Source: a beta proteobacterium AAP65
GTDB lineage: Bacteria > Pseudomonadota > Gammaproteobacteria > Burkholderiales > Burkholderiaceae_C
Direction: 5' to 3'
Assembly (NCBI GenBank): GCA_001295865.1
Contig: LJHW01000015.1
Location: 34,719-98,718, forward strand
DNA: 64,000 bases
A program made the translations under genes and the position numbers. Below are positions 1 through 9,467 of this stretch, piece after piece. The notes below the pieces were generated by a model, which worked only from the letters and a program-made list of their open reading frames with translations, had not been told where the DNA came from and searched no databases. How positions within the stretch are numbered: position 1 is the stretch's first letter; every line of letters begins with the position of its first letter.

Positions 1-995
1 AACAGCGCCGTGGCCGCCACCGCCCAGCCGTAGTGGTTGAAGACCAGCTCGTAGGCAGCCAGGTACATCTGGTTGGGGTCCACCGCGCGGTCGGCGGGCA
101 CTGCCAGCTTCAGCGCCAGCAGGGTCAGCAGCGCGCCGCCCAGCATCTTCAGCACCCCGGGCACCACCCAGCCGGGCCCGCCCAGCAGCACCGCGCCCCA
201 CCAGCGCCAGCGGTTGGCGCGGGTCTGCTCGGGCATGAAACGCAGGTAGTCGACCTGCTCGCCCATCTGCGTGATGAGGGCCACGCCCACGGTGAGCGCG
301 CTGCCGAAGAGCAGCGGGTTGAAGCTGCCGCCCTGGCCGTCCAGGCCCGCGTAGCTGCGCAGGTCGCTGGCCAGCGTCGGGTGGGCCTGGAAGACGTAGA
401 CATAGGGCAGTACCAGCAGCACGAGCCACACCGGCAGCGTCCACATCTGCAGCTGGCTGACACGCGTGACGCCGTGCGTCACCAGCGGTATCACCACCAG
501 CGAGCACACCAGGTAGCCCCAGGCCGGCGGCAGGCCGAAGGCCAGCTCCAGCGCGTAGGCCATGATGGCCGCTTCCAGCGCGAAGAAGATGAAGGTGAAG
601 CTGGCGTAGATGAGGCTGGTGATGGTGCTGCCGATGTAGCCGAAGCCGGCGCCGCGGGTGAGCAGGTCCATGTCCAGCCCATGGCGGGCGGCATAGACGC
701 TGATGGGCAAACCGGCGGCAAAGATGATGGCCGCGGTGCCCAGGATCGCCCAGAAGGCGTTGACGAAGCCGAACTGCAGCAGCAGCGTGGCGCCCAGCGC
801 CTCAAGCACCAGGAAGCTGGCCGCGCCGCCCACCGCGGTGTGCGCCACGCGCCAGGGGCTCCACTTGCGGAAAGAACGCGGCGTGAAACGCAGCGCGTAG
901 TCTTCCAGCGTCTCGCTGGCCACCCAGGCGTTGTAGTCGCGCCGGACCTTGATGACACGTTGCTGCGGGGCGGGGGCGGTCGGCGGCGGCGTCAT
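1..995 (-). CDS. NCS1-type purine/cytosine permease-like membrane protein, C-terminus outside window
   Basis: The reading frame opens at ATG 995 and runs off the left edge without a stop (at least 331 residues). After a short Pro/Ala-rich start and a basic segment ([10 protein letters not shown]), it has a run of hydrophobic helices typical of nucleobase:cation symporter-1 proteins, including an [12 protein letters not shown] segment and an [19 protein letters not shown] segment. These proteins move purines, cytosine, allantoin or related nitrogen compounds across the inner membrane. From memory, proteins with this N-terminal signature are often fused to a histidine kinase, so the missing part could be a sensor module. 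It is divergent from ureA, 80 bp away. Family assignment is firm; substrate and full length are unknown. Confidence 0.8.
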   Translation of the reverse strand, partial: MTPPPTAPAPQQRVIKVRRDYNAWVASETLEDYALRFTPRSFRKWSPWRVAHTAVGGAASFLVLEALGATLLLQFGFVNAFWAILGTAAIIFAAGLPISVYAARHGLDMDLLTRGAGFGYIGSTITSLIYASFTFIFFALEAAIMAYALELAFGLPPAWGYLVCSLVVIPLVTHGVTRVSQLQMWTLPVWLVLLVLPYVYVFQAHPTLASDLRSYAGLDGQGGSFNPLLFGSALTVGVALITQMGEQVDYLRFMPEQTRANRWRWWGAVLLGGPGWVVPGVLKMLGGALLTLLALKLAVPADRAVDPNQMYLAAYELVFNHYGWAVAATAL

Positions 996-1043
996 CAGGG
1001 CCTGCGGGTTTGCACGTTGCGGGCCAAGCGGGCTGTGCGGCTT

Positions 1044-1060
1044 ACATTGGCACCCAATGT
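1044..1060. promoter_or_regulatory. Inverted repeat in the permease/ureA divergent region
   Basis: ACATTGG (1044-1050) and CCAATGT (1054-1060) form a perfect 7-bp inverted repeat with a 3-bp spacer. It lies in the only intergenic space (996-1075) between the two divergent genes and ends 15 bp before the ureA start. It could be an operator for a dimeric regulator or a small hairpin in the ureA leader. The function is inferred from position only. Confidence 0.4.
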
Positions 1061-1075
1061 GCTGACGAGTGGCTT

Positions 1076-1378
1076 ATGGACCTGACGCCAAGAGAGAAAG
1101 ACAAGCTGCTGATCTTCACGGCCGCCTTGCTGGCCGAGCGCCGCAAGGCACGCGGGCTCAAGCTCAACGTGCCGGAGGCCATCGCGCTGATCACCGCCGC
1201 CATCATGGAAGGCGCGCGCGATGGCAAGACCGTGGCGCAGCTGATGAGCGAGGGCAAGACCGTGCTCACGCGCGACGAGGTGATGGAGGGCGTGCCCGAG
1301 ATCGTCACCGAGATCCAGGTCGAAGCCACCTTCCCCGACGGCACCAAGTTGGTGACCGTGCACCAACCCATAGCATGA
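1076..1378 (+). CDS. ureA: Urease gamma subunit UreA
   Basis: This 100-residue protein starts [14 protein letters not shown] and matches the usual length and conserved sequence of the urease gamma chain ([37 protein letters not shown]). With UreB and UreC it forms the (UreABC)3 cytoplasmic apoenzyme that hydrolyses urea to ammonia and carbamate. The frame is open upstream to 1010, but ATG 1076 gives the canonical N-terminus. The stop codon overlaps the next ATG (ATGA at 1375-1378), so translation of the following small gene is probably coupled. It heads the plus-strand urease cluster; no ureD or urea transporter precedes it. Confidence 0.97.
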   Translation: MDLTPREKDKLLIFTAALLAERRKARGLKLNVPEAIALITAAIMEGARDGKTVAQLMSEGKTVLTRDEVMEGVPEIVTEIQVEATFPDGTKLVTVHQPIA

Positions 1379-1575
1379 CGCTGCGAGCACGCCCCATGAT
1401 GAAACTGCAACGCACCCTCACGCCGCTGGCCGCGGCCCTGCTGGCCAGCGCCGCCCAGGCCCACGAAGGCCACGGCATGCCCGGCACACACCACTGGCAC
1501 ACGCAAGACGTGCTGATGCTGTTGGGCCTGGCCGCCGCGGTGGTGGGCCTGGCTTGGTACTTCCGTCGCAAGTGA
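1375..1575 (+). CDS. His-rich single-span exported mini-protein between ureA and ureB
   Basis: This 66-residue frame starts by ATGA overlap with ureA; ATG 1396 or 1399 are alternative starts and keep the same signal sequence. It has a basic N-terminus, a signal-peptide-like segment ending at ASAAQA, a short periplasmic stretch [16 protein letters not shown] with six histidines, a transmembrane helix ([17 protein letters not shown]) and a basic end (RRK). The charge pattern places the His-rich loop outside and the C-terminus inside the cytoplasm. Position inside the urease cluster and the clustered histidines suggest nickel binding or delivery, but no named family is recognised. It could also be a heavy-metal-related mini-protein with an unrelated role. 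Confidence 0.75.
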   Translation: MTLRARPMMKLQRTLTPLAAALLASAAQAHEGHGMPGTHHWHTQDVLMLLGLAAAVVGLAWYFRRK

Positions 1576-1592
1576 CCCAGGGAACCGACGCC

Positions 1593-1897
1593 ATGACCCC
1601 CGGCGAACTGCTGATCGACGAAGGCGAGCACGAGCTCAACCCCGGCCGCGACAAGTTCACGCTGCTGGTGGCCAACACCGGCGACCGTCCCATCCAGGTG
1701 GGCAGCCACTACCACTTCGCCGAAACGAACGCAGCGCTGCAGTTCGACCGCCAGGCCGCCAGGGGCTACCGGCTGAACATCGCCAGCGGCACCGCGGTGC
1801 GCTTCGAGCCCGGGCAGGAGCGCACCGTCACGCTGGTGGCCTTCGGCGGCCGGCGCCAGGTGTGGGGCTTCCGCGGTCTCACGAACGGAGGCCTGTG

Positions 1898-1898
<1 letters not shown>
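1593..1898 (+). CDS. ureB: Urease beta subunit UreB
   Basis: The 101-residue protein begins [19 protein letters not shown] and contains the conserved beta-chain segments [17 protein letters not shown] and [17 protein letters not shown]. It is a structural subunit of the urease trimer and helps position the UreFDG activation complex. ATG 1593 was chosen over the upstream in-frame start at 1554 because it gives the family's N-terminus. The stop overlaps the ureC start (TGATG, 1896-1900), indicating translational coupling. Confidence 0.97.
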
Positions 1899-3628
<1,730 letters not shown>

Positions 3629-3644
3629 GCGCAGCTCAGGCGGT

Positions 3645-4031
3645 TCAGGCGCGGGGAGCGCTGTGCGTACGCAGCCAAGAGGCGAAGGCGGCTTCGTCCA
3701 TGGAGCCGGCGGCGACCGCAAGCATGGTGAGCGTGGCCTCAGCCTGCGTGGCGACGAGCCGGCGCCCGTTCAAGGCAAGGAACAAGCCGACCGCGAGGAA
3801 AGCCGTGCGTTTGTTGCCATCGACGAAGGGGTGGTTCTTTGCCAGGCCGACGCCGTAGGCCGCCGCGAGATCGGCGAAATCGGGCTCACCGTGGGCCGCC
3901 AGGTTCAGCGGGCGCGCCAGGACCGATTCGAACAAACCTTCATCGCGCAAGCCAGGCGCGCCGCCATGCTCGGCAATGCTCTCGTCATGCAGCAGTTCCA
4001 GCGCCTGCCGCCGCACCCAGCGCCAGTTCAC
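3645..4031 (-). CDS. Doc-type (death-on-curing) Fic-fold toxin
   Basis: The 128-residue protein has the Fic/Doc signature HPFVDGNKRTA near residues 66-76 and the length of Doc, which phosphorylates elongation factor Tu and stops translation. The N-terminal segment (ALELLHDESIAEHGG, GLRDEGLFESVLARP) is also typical of Doc proteins. It is encoded opposite to the urease genes, between ureC and ureE, and its start overlaps the antitoxin stop by four bases (4028-4031), so the two are co-translated. The motif is complete, so an active toxin is expected; the EF-Tu target is inferred from the family. Confidence 0.9.
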   Translation of the reverse strand: MNWRWVRRQALELLHDESIAEHGGAPGLRDEGLFESVLARPLNLAAHGEPDFADLAAAYGVGLAKNHPFVDGNKRTAFLAVGLFLALNGRRLVATQAEATLTMLAVAAGSMDEAAFASWLRTHSAPRA

Positions 4032-4252
4032 TTGGCGAGCTGGTGGAAGGTGTCGCGGAACTCGCGCATGAACTCGCGCCCGGCCTTGAGCTCTTCATCC
4101 AGCGTCGGGTCGTAGGGCGTGAGCGTCACGCCGTTGGCGGCCTCGGTGACGAACACCGTGTCGCCCTTCTCCAGCTTCAAGCGCGCCAGCACTTCCTTGG
4201 GCAGGATGACGCCGACCGAGTTGCCGATCTGGGTGAGCTTCAGTGCGGTCAT
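4028..4252 (-). CDS. AbrB/MazE-type antitoxin of the Doc module
   Basis: The 74-residue protein has a SpoVT/AbrB swapped-hairpin DNA-binding domain (LTQIGNSVGVILPKEVL, then LKLEKGDTVFV) in the first 45 residues and a charged C-terminal tail that would bind and neutralise the toxin. Antitoxins of this type pair with Doc-like toxins and repress their own promoter. A GGAG ribosome binding site lies eight bases before the ATG, and a palindrome lies just upstream. The pair is the only minus-strand unit within the urease cluster. Confidence 0.88.
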   Translation of the reverse strand: MTALKLTQIGNSVGVILPKEVLARLKLEKGDTVFVTEAANGVTLTPYDPTLDEELKAGREFMREFRDTFHQLAK

Positions 4253-4266
4253 GGTCCAAACTCCGT

Positions 4267-4282
4267 TATAACGAACGTTATA
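4267..4282 (-). promoter_or_regulatory. Palindromic operator/promoter of the toxin-antitoxin pair
   Basis: TATAACGAACGTTATA is an inverted repeat with 7-bp arms (TATAACG / CGTTATA) and a 2-bp spacer. It lies 14 bp upstream of the antitoxin start, immediately before its ribosome binding site, and is strikingly AT-rich for this genome. Its TATAAC half-site could double as a -10 element. Autoregulation by the AbrB-type antitoxin is the simplest reading. The same DNA lies 47 bp upstream of ureE, so binding there could also affect ureE expression. Confidence 0.65.
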
Positions 4283-4329
4283 CCAACCGCCCCACCCTGC
4301 CCCCGCAATACGCCTCGCCCAAGATCCCC

Positions 4330-4971
4330 ATGATCACCGTCAACAAGCTCATCCCCCAGGGCCGCGGCCTGGCCCCCGTGCTCGTGAAACGCGCCGCCAT
4401 GCTGGCACTGGACTGGGACACGCGGCAGAAAAGCCGCTTCGACGCCGAAGACAGCCAGGGCCGCACGCTGGCCGTCTTTCTGCCGCGCGGCAGCGTGGTG
4501 CGCGGCGGCGACGTGCTGGTGGCCGAAGACGGCTCGCTGGTGGCGGTGCAGGCCGCGCCGCAGGCGGTGATGGTGGTGCGGCCCTGCGCCGAACATGGCC
4601 AGCCTTTCGACCTGCTGCGCGCCGCCTACCACCTGGGCAACCGCCACGTGCCGGTGGACCTGCGCGCCGACCGCCTGCAGTTCGAGCCCGACCCCGTGCT
4701 GGCCGAGATGCTGCGCCGCATGCACCTGACGGTGACGGAAGAGCAGGCTGGCTTCGAGCCAGAAGGGGGGGCTTACCAGGCGGGCGGGCACGGCCACGCT
4801 CACGACCATGGGCACGACCACGGCCATGCACATGATCACGGCCACGCCCCCGCCCCGGCCCGCGGCAAGCCCATCGCCATCGCCGTCAGCGCCGCCCCGG
4901 CACCGCACGTGCACGGCCCGGGCTGCGGCCACGACCATGGTCACGGCCATGACCACGACCACAAGCACTGA
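4330..4971 (+). CDS. ureE: Urease accessory nickel metallochaperone UreE with a two-part His-rich tail
   Basis: The 213-residue protein starts [13 protein letters not shown] and has the UreE N-terminal fold followed by the metal-binding domain with the conserved AYHLGNRH motif. UreE dimers deliver Ni2+ to UreG during urease maturation. The C-terminal tail holds two separate histidine clusters, about residues 156-176 (ten His alternating with Gly, Ala and Asp) and the last 21 residues (nine His plus GCGH), split by an Ala/Pro-rich linker. That is a large nickel store compared with the single short tail of classical UreE. The reading frame extends upstream to 4243, but ATG 4330 gives the family N-terminus. 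Confidence 0.95.
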   Translation: MITVNKLIPQGRGLAPVLVKRAAMLALDWDTRQKSRFDAEDSQGRTLAVFLPRGSVVRGGDVLVAEDGSLVAVQAAPQAVMVVRPCAEHGQPFDLLRAAYHLGNRHVPVDLRADRLQFEPDPVLAEMLRRMHLTVTEEQAGFEPEGGAYQAGGHGHAHDHGHDHGHAHDHGHAPAPARGKPIAIAVSAAPAPHVHGPGCGHDHGHGHDHDHKH

Positions 4972-5671
4972 CACGCCACCCGTGGCTGCCCCCGCCGCCA
5001 CACTGCTGCAGCTGATGTGGCTGGCGTCGCCGGCCCTGCCGGTGGGCGGTTTCAGCTATTCCGAGGGCCTGGAAGCCGCCGTCGAAGCCGGCCGTGTCAC
5101 CAACGAGCCGCAGGCCGCCGATTGGCTCTCGGCCCAGTTGCAGCTGACGCTCGCGCGCAGCGACCTGCCCGCGCTGGCACAAGCCCACGCCGCGTGGGCC
5201 GCGCACGACGGCGCGCAGGCGCAGGCCGTCAACGACTGGCTGCGCTGCACGCGTGAAAGCGCCGAGTTCCGCGCCCAGGCCGAACAGATGGGCCGCAGCC
5301 TGCTCGACTGGCTGAAAAACAGCCCCCACACCGCCGACCCGCGCCTGGCGCAGCTGGCCGCGCTGCCGCCCGCACCGCTGTGGCCCACGGCCTTTGCGCT
5401 GGCCGCCGTGCTGGCGCAGGCGCCGGTGCGCGACAGCCTGCTGGCCTTCGGCTGGGGCTGGGCCGAGAACATGGCGCAGGCAGCGATGAAAGCCGTGCCG
5501 CTGGGCCAGGCCGCTGCGCAGCGCCTGCTGCAGCGGCTGGCCGCCGAACTGCCCGCCGCGGTGGACCAGGCGCTGGCTTTGCCACCTGCCGAGCGCCAGG
5601 CCTACAGCCCGATGCTGGCCATCCTGAGCGCACAGCACGAAGCGCAGTACTCGCGGCTGTTCCGCAGCTGA
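4949..5671 (+). CDS. ureF: Urease accessory protein UreF
   Basis: The protein (240 residues from ATG 4949) has the UreF signature [21 protein letters not shown], a mostly helical middle and the conserved end [22 protein letters not shown]. UreF acts in the UreFDG complex that carbamylates the active-site lysine and inserts nickel. ATG 4949 overlaps the end of ureE by 23 bases; an in-frame GTG at 4982 is an alternative start and would leave an 11-bp gap. The much longer upstream frame (from 4808) reads through the His-codon-rich ureE tail in another frame and is not coding. Confidence 0.95.
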   Translation: MTTTTSTDTPPVAAPAATLLQLMWLASPALPVGGFSYSEGLEAAVEAGRVTNEPQAADWLSAQLQLTLARSDLPALAQAHAAWAAHDGAQAQAVNDWLRCTRESAEFRAQAEQMGRSLLDWLKNSPHTADPRLAQLAALPPAPLWPTAFALAAVLAQAPVRDSLLAFGWGWAENMAQAAMKAVPLGQAAAQRLLQRLAAELPAAVDQALALPPAERQAYSPMLAILSAQHEAQYSRLFRS

Positions 5672-5801
5672 TCGGGGGCGCACCGGCTGCGGCGAGCGCG
5701 CCACGCGTTCACAGATCTTTGCCGGTGCAGGCCCCCGCGGCCCCGCCCGCCGTTGCATGATCAGCCCCCTGCCCTGCCTCGCACACCGCAAGGACACGAC
5801 C

Positions 5802-6344
5802 ATGGCCACGAGCTTCACTCTTTCCTCCGCCGCACTGGCGCTCGGCGCACTGCTGGCCCTTGGTCCGGCACCCTCACACGCCGGCGTCGATGTTTCCATC
5901 GGCCTGAACATTCCCCTCATCGGCCATGGCCACGGCCACCGCGGCTGGGGGCCGGGTCACGGCCGTGTCTACGGCCACCTGCCGCGTGGCGCGGTGAGTG
6001 TCGTGATCGGCGGCGGGCGCTACTGGCACCATGGTGGCCGCTACTACCAGCCCTGGGGCAGCCGCTGGATGCTGGTGGCCCCGCCCGTGGTGCTGGCCGC
6101 GCCGCTGGTGGTGGAGGCCGCGCGCCCGGCACCCGTGCCCGCGGCCGAGACGCTGCCCGTGCCCGCCAGCAAACCCGACCCGGTGATCTACCCGCGCAAC
6201 GGCCAAAGCGCCGAGCAGACCGAAGCCGACCGCCAAGCGTGCAACCGCTGGGCCACCACACAGCCTGCCGCGATGGCCGATGCCAGCGTCTTCCACCGCG
6301 CGGTAGAAGCCTGCATGGACGGCCGCGGGTACACGATGAAGTGA
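5802..6344 (+). CDS. Exported His/Gly-rich protein of unknown function between ureF and ureG
   Basis: This 180-residue protein has a signal peptide (SAALALGALLALGPAPSHA) and a mature N-terminus rich in His, Gly, Trp and Tyr (GHGHGHRGWGPGHGRVYGH, YWHHGGRYYQPWGSRW). A hydrophobic segment (MLVAPPVVLAAPLVV) and a Pro/Ala linker follow. The polar C-terminal domain, with two cysteines, starts YPRNGQSAEQTEADRQACNRWA and ends VEACMDGRGYTMK. That C-terminal pattern resembles small periplasmic proteins with glycine-zipper-like or DUF6515-like regions, but no function is known to me. Its position between two urease accessory genes and its His content suggest a periplasmic metal role. It may equally be an unrelated insertion. 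Confidence 0.8.
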   Translation: MATSFTLSSAALALGALLALGPAPSHAGVDVSIGLNIPLIGHGHGHRGWGPGHGRVYGHLPRGAVSVVIGGGRYWHHGGRYYQPWGSRWMLVAPPVVLAAPLVVEAARPAPVPAAETLPVPASKPDPVIYPRNGQSAEQTEADRQACNRWATTQPAAMADASVFHRAVEACMDGRGYTMK

Positions 6345-6390
6345 GCAAGCGGGCGTTCACGCGCTGATGTGAACGCCGCAGCGGGGCCCT

Positions 6391-6405
6391 TGCACGCTTC
6401 GTGCA
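6391..6405. repeat. Inverted repeat upstream of ureG
   Basis: TGCACG-CTT-CGTGCA is a 6-bp perfect inverted repeat with a 3-base loop. It lies 11 bp upstream of the ureG start and covers where the ribosome binding site would be expected, so as RNA it could limit ureG translation. The role is speculative. Confidence 0.35.
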
Positions 6406-6416
6406 TCATGCCCCGC

Positions 6417-7079
6417 ATGAATCACACCAAGCTGCACCACATCCCCGGCCGCACCAAGAAACTGCCCCCGCTGCGCGTGGGCGTGGGTGGGCCGGTGGGC
6501 TCGGGCAAGACCACACTGGTCGAGATGCTCTGCAAGACCATGCGCGAGCGCTGGGACCTGGTCGTCGTCACCAACGACATCTACACCAAGGAAGACCAGC
6601 GCCTGCTCACCGTGGCCGGCGCGCTCGCGCCCGAGCGCATCGTCGGCGTGGAAACGGGCGGCTGCCCGCACACCGCCATCCGCGAAGACGCGTCCATCAA
6701 CCTGGAAGCGGTGGACCGGCTGCTGGAGCAATTTCCCGAAGCCGACATCGTCTTCATCGAAAGCGGCGGCGACAACCTCGCAGCCACCTTCAGCCCCGAG
6801 CTGAGCGACCTGACGATCTACGTCATCGACGTGGCCGCCGGCGAGAAGATCCCGCGCAAGGGCGGCCCCGGCATCACCAAGAGCGACCTCTTCGTCATCA
6901 ACAAGACCGACCTCGCGCCCTATGTCGGCGCCGACCTCGGCGTGATGGAAGCCGACACGCAGCGCATGCGGCCCGACCACGCCGGCCGCCGGCCTTACGT
7001 GATGAGCAACCTGCGCACCCAGCAAGGCCTGGCCGAGGTGGTGGCCTTCATCGAGAAACGCGGCCTGCTGGTGGCGTGA
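6417..7079 (+). CDS. ureG: Urease accessory GTPase UreG
   Basis: The 220-residue SIMIBI-class GTPase has the P-loop [12 protein letters not shown] near residue 24, the nickel-binding Cys-Pro-His motif (C83-P84-H85, in [13 protein letters not shown]), the [15 protein letters not shown] segment and the NKTD guanine-specificity motif. UreG dimerises on binding GTP and nickel and drives metal insertion into UreABC through UreF and UreD. ATG 6417 was selected over the upstream start at 6369 because it gives a short His-containing N-terminus followed by the conserved [10 protein letters not shown]. It is the last urease gene in the window. Confidence 0.97.
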   Translation: MNHTKLHHIPGRTKKLPPLRVGVGGPVGSGKTTLVEMLCKTMRERWDLVVVTNDIYTKEDQRLLTVAGALAPERIVGVETGGCPHTAIREDASINLEAVDRLLEQFPEADIVFIESGGDNLAATFSPELSDLTIYVIDVAAGEKIPRKGGPGITKSDLFVINKTDLAPYVGADLGVMEADTQRMRPDHAGRRPYVMSNLRTQQGLAEVVAFIEKRGLLVA

Positions 7080-7110
7080 GGCGCGCCGGCAGGCGGGTAG
7101 AGTGCCGGCC

Positions 7111-7704
7111 GTGAGCAAACTGTATTTCCGCTACGCGGCCATGAACGCCGGCAAGAGCACCAACCTGCTGCAGGCCGCCTACAACTACGAAGAGCGCGGC
7201 ATGCGCGTGCGCCTGTTCACCGCGGCGCTGGACAACCGCACCGGCGTGGGCGTGATCGGTTCGCGCCTGGGCCTGCAGCGCCAGGTGGAGACCTTCGGGC
7301 CCGAGACCGAGTTCAGCCTCGAAGGCCTGGGCGCCGGCATCGCCTGCGTGCTGATCGACGAGGCGCAGTTCCTCACGCACGAGCAGGTGCAGCAGCTGCA
7401 CCGCCTGGCCCACCGCGGCGGGCCGCCCATCCTCTGCTACGGGCTGCGCAGCGATTTCCGCGGCGTTGCCTTCCCCGGCTCGGCCGCGCTGCTGACGCTG
7501 GCCGACGACCTGGAAGAGATGAAGACCATCTGCGCCTGCGCGCGCAAGGCCAGCATGAACCTGCGTGTGGACGGCGAGGGCCGGCGCGTGAAGGAGGGCG
7601 AGCAGGTCGTCATTGGCGGCAACGAGCGCTACCGCGCCGTGTGTCCCAGCTGCTTCTACGCCGAAGACGACGACGAGGTGGCCGCGCCCGGCCTTTTCGG
7701 CTGA
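7111..7704 (+). CDS. tdk: Thymidine kinase, type II
   Basis: The 197-residue enzyme phosphorylates thymidine in the salvage pathway. It shows the P-loop AAMNAGKSTNLLQ, the DEAQFL motif, the lasso-region residues and zinc ligands (a CAC pair and CPSC near the C-terminus). GTG 7111 gives the family start (SKLYFRYAAMNAGKS); GTG 7102, three codons upstream, is an alternative. It follows ureG by 31 bp but has no functional link with urease. Confidence 0.95.
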   Translation: MSKLYFRYAAMNAGKSTNLLQAAYNYEERGMRVRLFTAALDNRTGVGVIGSRLGLQRQVETFGPETEFSLEGLGAGIACVLIDEAQFLTHEQVQQLHRLAHRGGPPILCYGLRSDFRGVAFPGSAALLTLADDLEEMKTICACARKASMNLRVDGEGRRVKEGEQVVIGGNERYRAVCPSCFYAEDDDEVAAPGLFG

Positions 7705-7713
7705 GGCTGGGCG

Positions 7714-8460
7714 TCAGCGCAACGGGCGCCTGCGACGCACCAGCCCCAAGGCTGCCGCACCTGCGAGCATCAGTGCCCAGCTGCCCGGCTCGGGCACGGC
7801 AGGCGCCGTGCCCGTCACATAGACAGGCAGGATGTCGATGAAGCGCTGCCCGTTGGTATCGGTCTGCAGCAGCGGACTGCGCAGCACGATTTGGATCTGC
7901 GCTGCCGTCAGCGCAGCAGGGTTGTCGGGGATATCGAGGTAGGTGGGATTCATCAGGTTGCCCGTCGACCCCGACACGGTGCTCAGTCCCAGGTTGTAGC
8001 CCAGGCTCTGGGCGCTCAGGTGTACGGCAAACAAGCGCGCCATGGCGGCGGCCTCGATGGCGGTCACACCCTGGCTGACACCCGCCACGGCGTCCTGGTT
8101 GGCGCTGAAGTCGTTGGTGTTGAGCGTGTCCACGAAGACCAGCGCCACGGTGGGGTCGGCAGCAGCCAAGCCCAGGGTCGGGCGCAGCGCAAAGAACTCG
8201 GCACGGTTCAGGTCCAGCAGGCTGGCATCGGCCAAGTTGCGACCCGGCGCAACGCGCAGGTCGATGGCCACACCCGCGTCCGAGAAGAGGCGTTCGATGG
8301 CGGCTTCGGGCACGGCGATCGTGTCCACGGCCTGTGCCGGCGACAAGGCGAGGCACAAAGCCGACGCCACGAGACACTGCCGCGGCAACTGCAGGGCCCG
8401 CAAACGCAGGCCTTGCCAGCCGGGGAGGCGGAAACGGAAATGGGACGACAGGGTTTCCAT
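7714..8460 (-). CDS. PEP-CTERM secreted protein with a degenerate metzincin-like motif
   Basis: The 248-residue protein has a long basic signal region ending ALSPAQA, a mature domain, and a C-terminal PEP-CTERM sorting signal: VPEPGSW, a hydrophobic helix and RRRR. Such signals are cut by exosortase in bacteria that make exopolysaccharide. Near residues 160-185 the segment HLSAQSLGYNLGL followed by NLMNP has the spacing of a metzincin protease (HExxHxxGxxH plus Met-turn), but the Glu, the second His and the third ligand are replaced by Leu, Gln and Leu. It is therefore probably a catalytically dead relative. ATG 8460 has a GAGAG element upstream; GTG 8484 is an alternative start. No exosortase gene is in the window. 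Confidence 0.8.
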   Translation of the reverse strand: METLSSHFRFRLPGWQGLRLRALQLPRQCLVASALCLALSPAQAVDTIAVPEAAIERLFSDAGVAIDLRVAPGRNLADASLLDLNRAEFFALRPTLGLAAADPTVALVFVDTLNTNDFSANQDAVAGVSQGVTAIEAAAMARLFAVHLSAQSLGYNLGLSTVSGSTGNLMNPTYLDIPDNPAALTAAQIQIVLRSPLLQTDTNGQRFIDILPVYVTGTAPAVPEPGSWALMLAGAAALGLVRRRRPLR

Positions 8461-8555
8461 GACGCGGACTCTCGGGTGATGCACAAAAACGCCATCCTGC
8501 CCGAGCAGCGTCTCAGCCGCGTCTCAGCACCGGGCCCTTGCAGGCACGCGGCGCC

Positions 8556-9467
8556 TCAAGCGGCCGGACGCTGCGCCATGGCCTCACCCAGGCGCGTCGG
8601 CCGGCCCGGAGCCCAATCGGGGTTGAAGCGCAACGGGCCCTGAGGGAAGAGCAGGACGACCGTGCTGCCCAGCAGAAAGCGGCCCATCTCGGCGCCTTGC
8701 GCGAGCTCGATGCTCTGGTCGGCATAACGCCAGTCGCGCACGGTGCCGGGGCGCGGCGGGTTCACCACGCCGTGCCACACGGTGGCCATGCTGCCGACGA
8801 TGGTGGCGCCCACCAGCACGTTGACCCACAGGCCCTGCGGGCCGTCGAACACACACACCACACGCTCGTTGCGCGCGAACAGGCCGTGCACACCGCGCGC
8901 AGTGGCCGGGTTCACGCTGAACAGCTCGCCCGGCACGTGGATCATGCGAAGCAGCCGCCCGGCGCAGGGCATGTGGATGCGGTGGTAGTCCTTGGGGCTG
9001 AGGTAGATGGTGGCGAAGTGGCCGCCGTGGAAATGCGCAGCCAGCGCGCTGTCGCCGCCCAGCAGCGCGGTGGCGCTGTAGCGGTGGCCCTTGGCCTGGA
9101 AGATCTGCTCGCCGTCGATGGCGCCGAACTGGCTGATCGCACCGTCCACCGGGCACACCAGGTCGGCCGTCGCCAGCGGGCGTGCGCCGGGCTTCAGCGG
9201 GCGCGTGAAGAACTCGTTGAAGCTGGCGTAGCTGGCCGGGTCAGGGTTGGCCGCCTCGGCCATGTTCACGCCGTAGCGCTGGATGAAGCGGCGGATGATG
9301 GCCGTGGTGAGCGCGCCGTCTTCGCGCCGCGCCACGGCGCCGGCGAACTGCGTGAGCAGTTGCTTGGGCAGCAGGTGCTGCGCAGCGACGGACAAACGCT
9401 CGCCCAGCGGGCGAGCGGCCTCGGCCTCGGCCTTGGCCGAGCCTGGGGTGGGGACGAGCGCGCTCAC
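8556..9467 (-). CDS. psd: Phosphatidylserine decarboxylase proenzyme
   Basis: The 303-residue protein makes phosphatidylethanolamine from phosphatidylserine at the inner membrane. It self-cleaves at an LGST motif, seen here as FLLGSTVVLLF about 37 residues from the end, where the serine becomes the pyruvoyl group. The conserved segments FNEFFTRPLKPGARP, PVDGAISQFG and LSPKDYHRIHMP are all present. The start overlaps the sppA stop by four bases, and it is the last gene of the chain that begins with rluC. Confidence 0.96.
   Translation of the reverse strand: MSALVPTPGSAKAEAEAARPLGERLSVAAQHLLPKQLLTQFAGAVARREDGALTTAIIRRFIQRYGVNMAEAANPDPASYASFNEFFTRPLKPGARPLATADLVCPVDGAISQFGAIDGEQIFQAKGHRYSATALLGGDSALAAHFHGGHFATIYLSPKDYHRIHMPCAGRLLRMIHVPGELFSVNPATARGVHGLFARNERVVCVFDGPQGLWVNVLVGATIVGSMATVWHGVVNPPRPGTVRDWRYADQSIELAQGAEMGRFLLGSTVVLLFPQGPLRFNPDWAPGRPTRLGEAMAQRPAA

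Noticed and set aside
4808..4948. Longer N-terminus of UreF reading through the ureE tail
   Set aside because: The translation is a Thr/Ser/Pro-rich shadow of the His codons of ureE; UreF homology starts after ATG 4949.
7714..8460. Active zinc metalloprotease
   Set aside because: The Glu and two of three His ligands of the apparent motif are missing.
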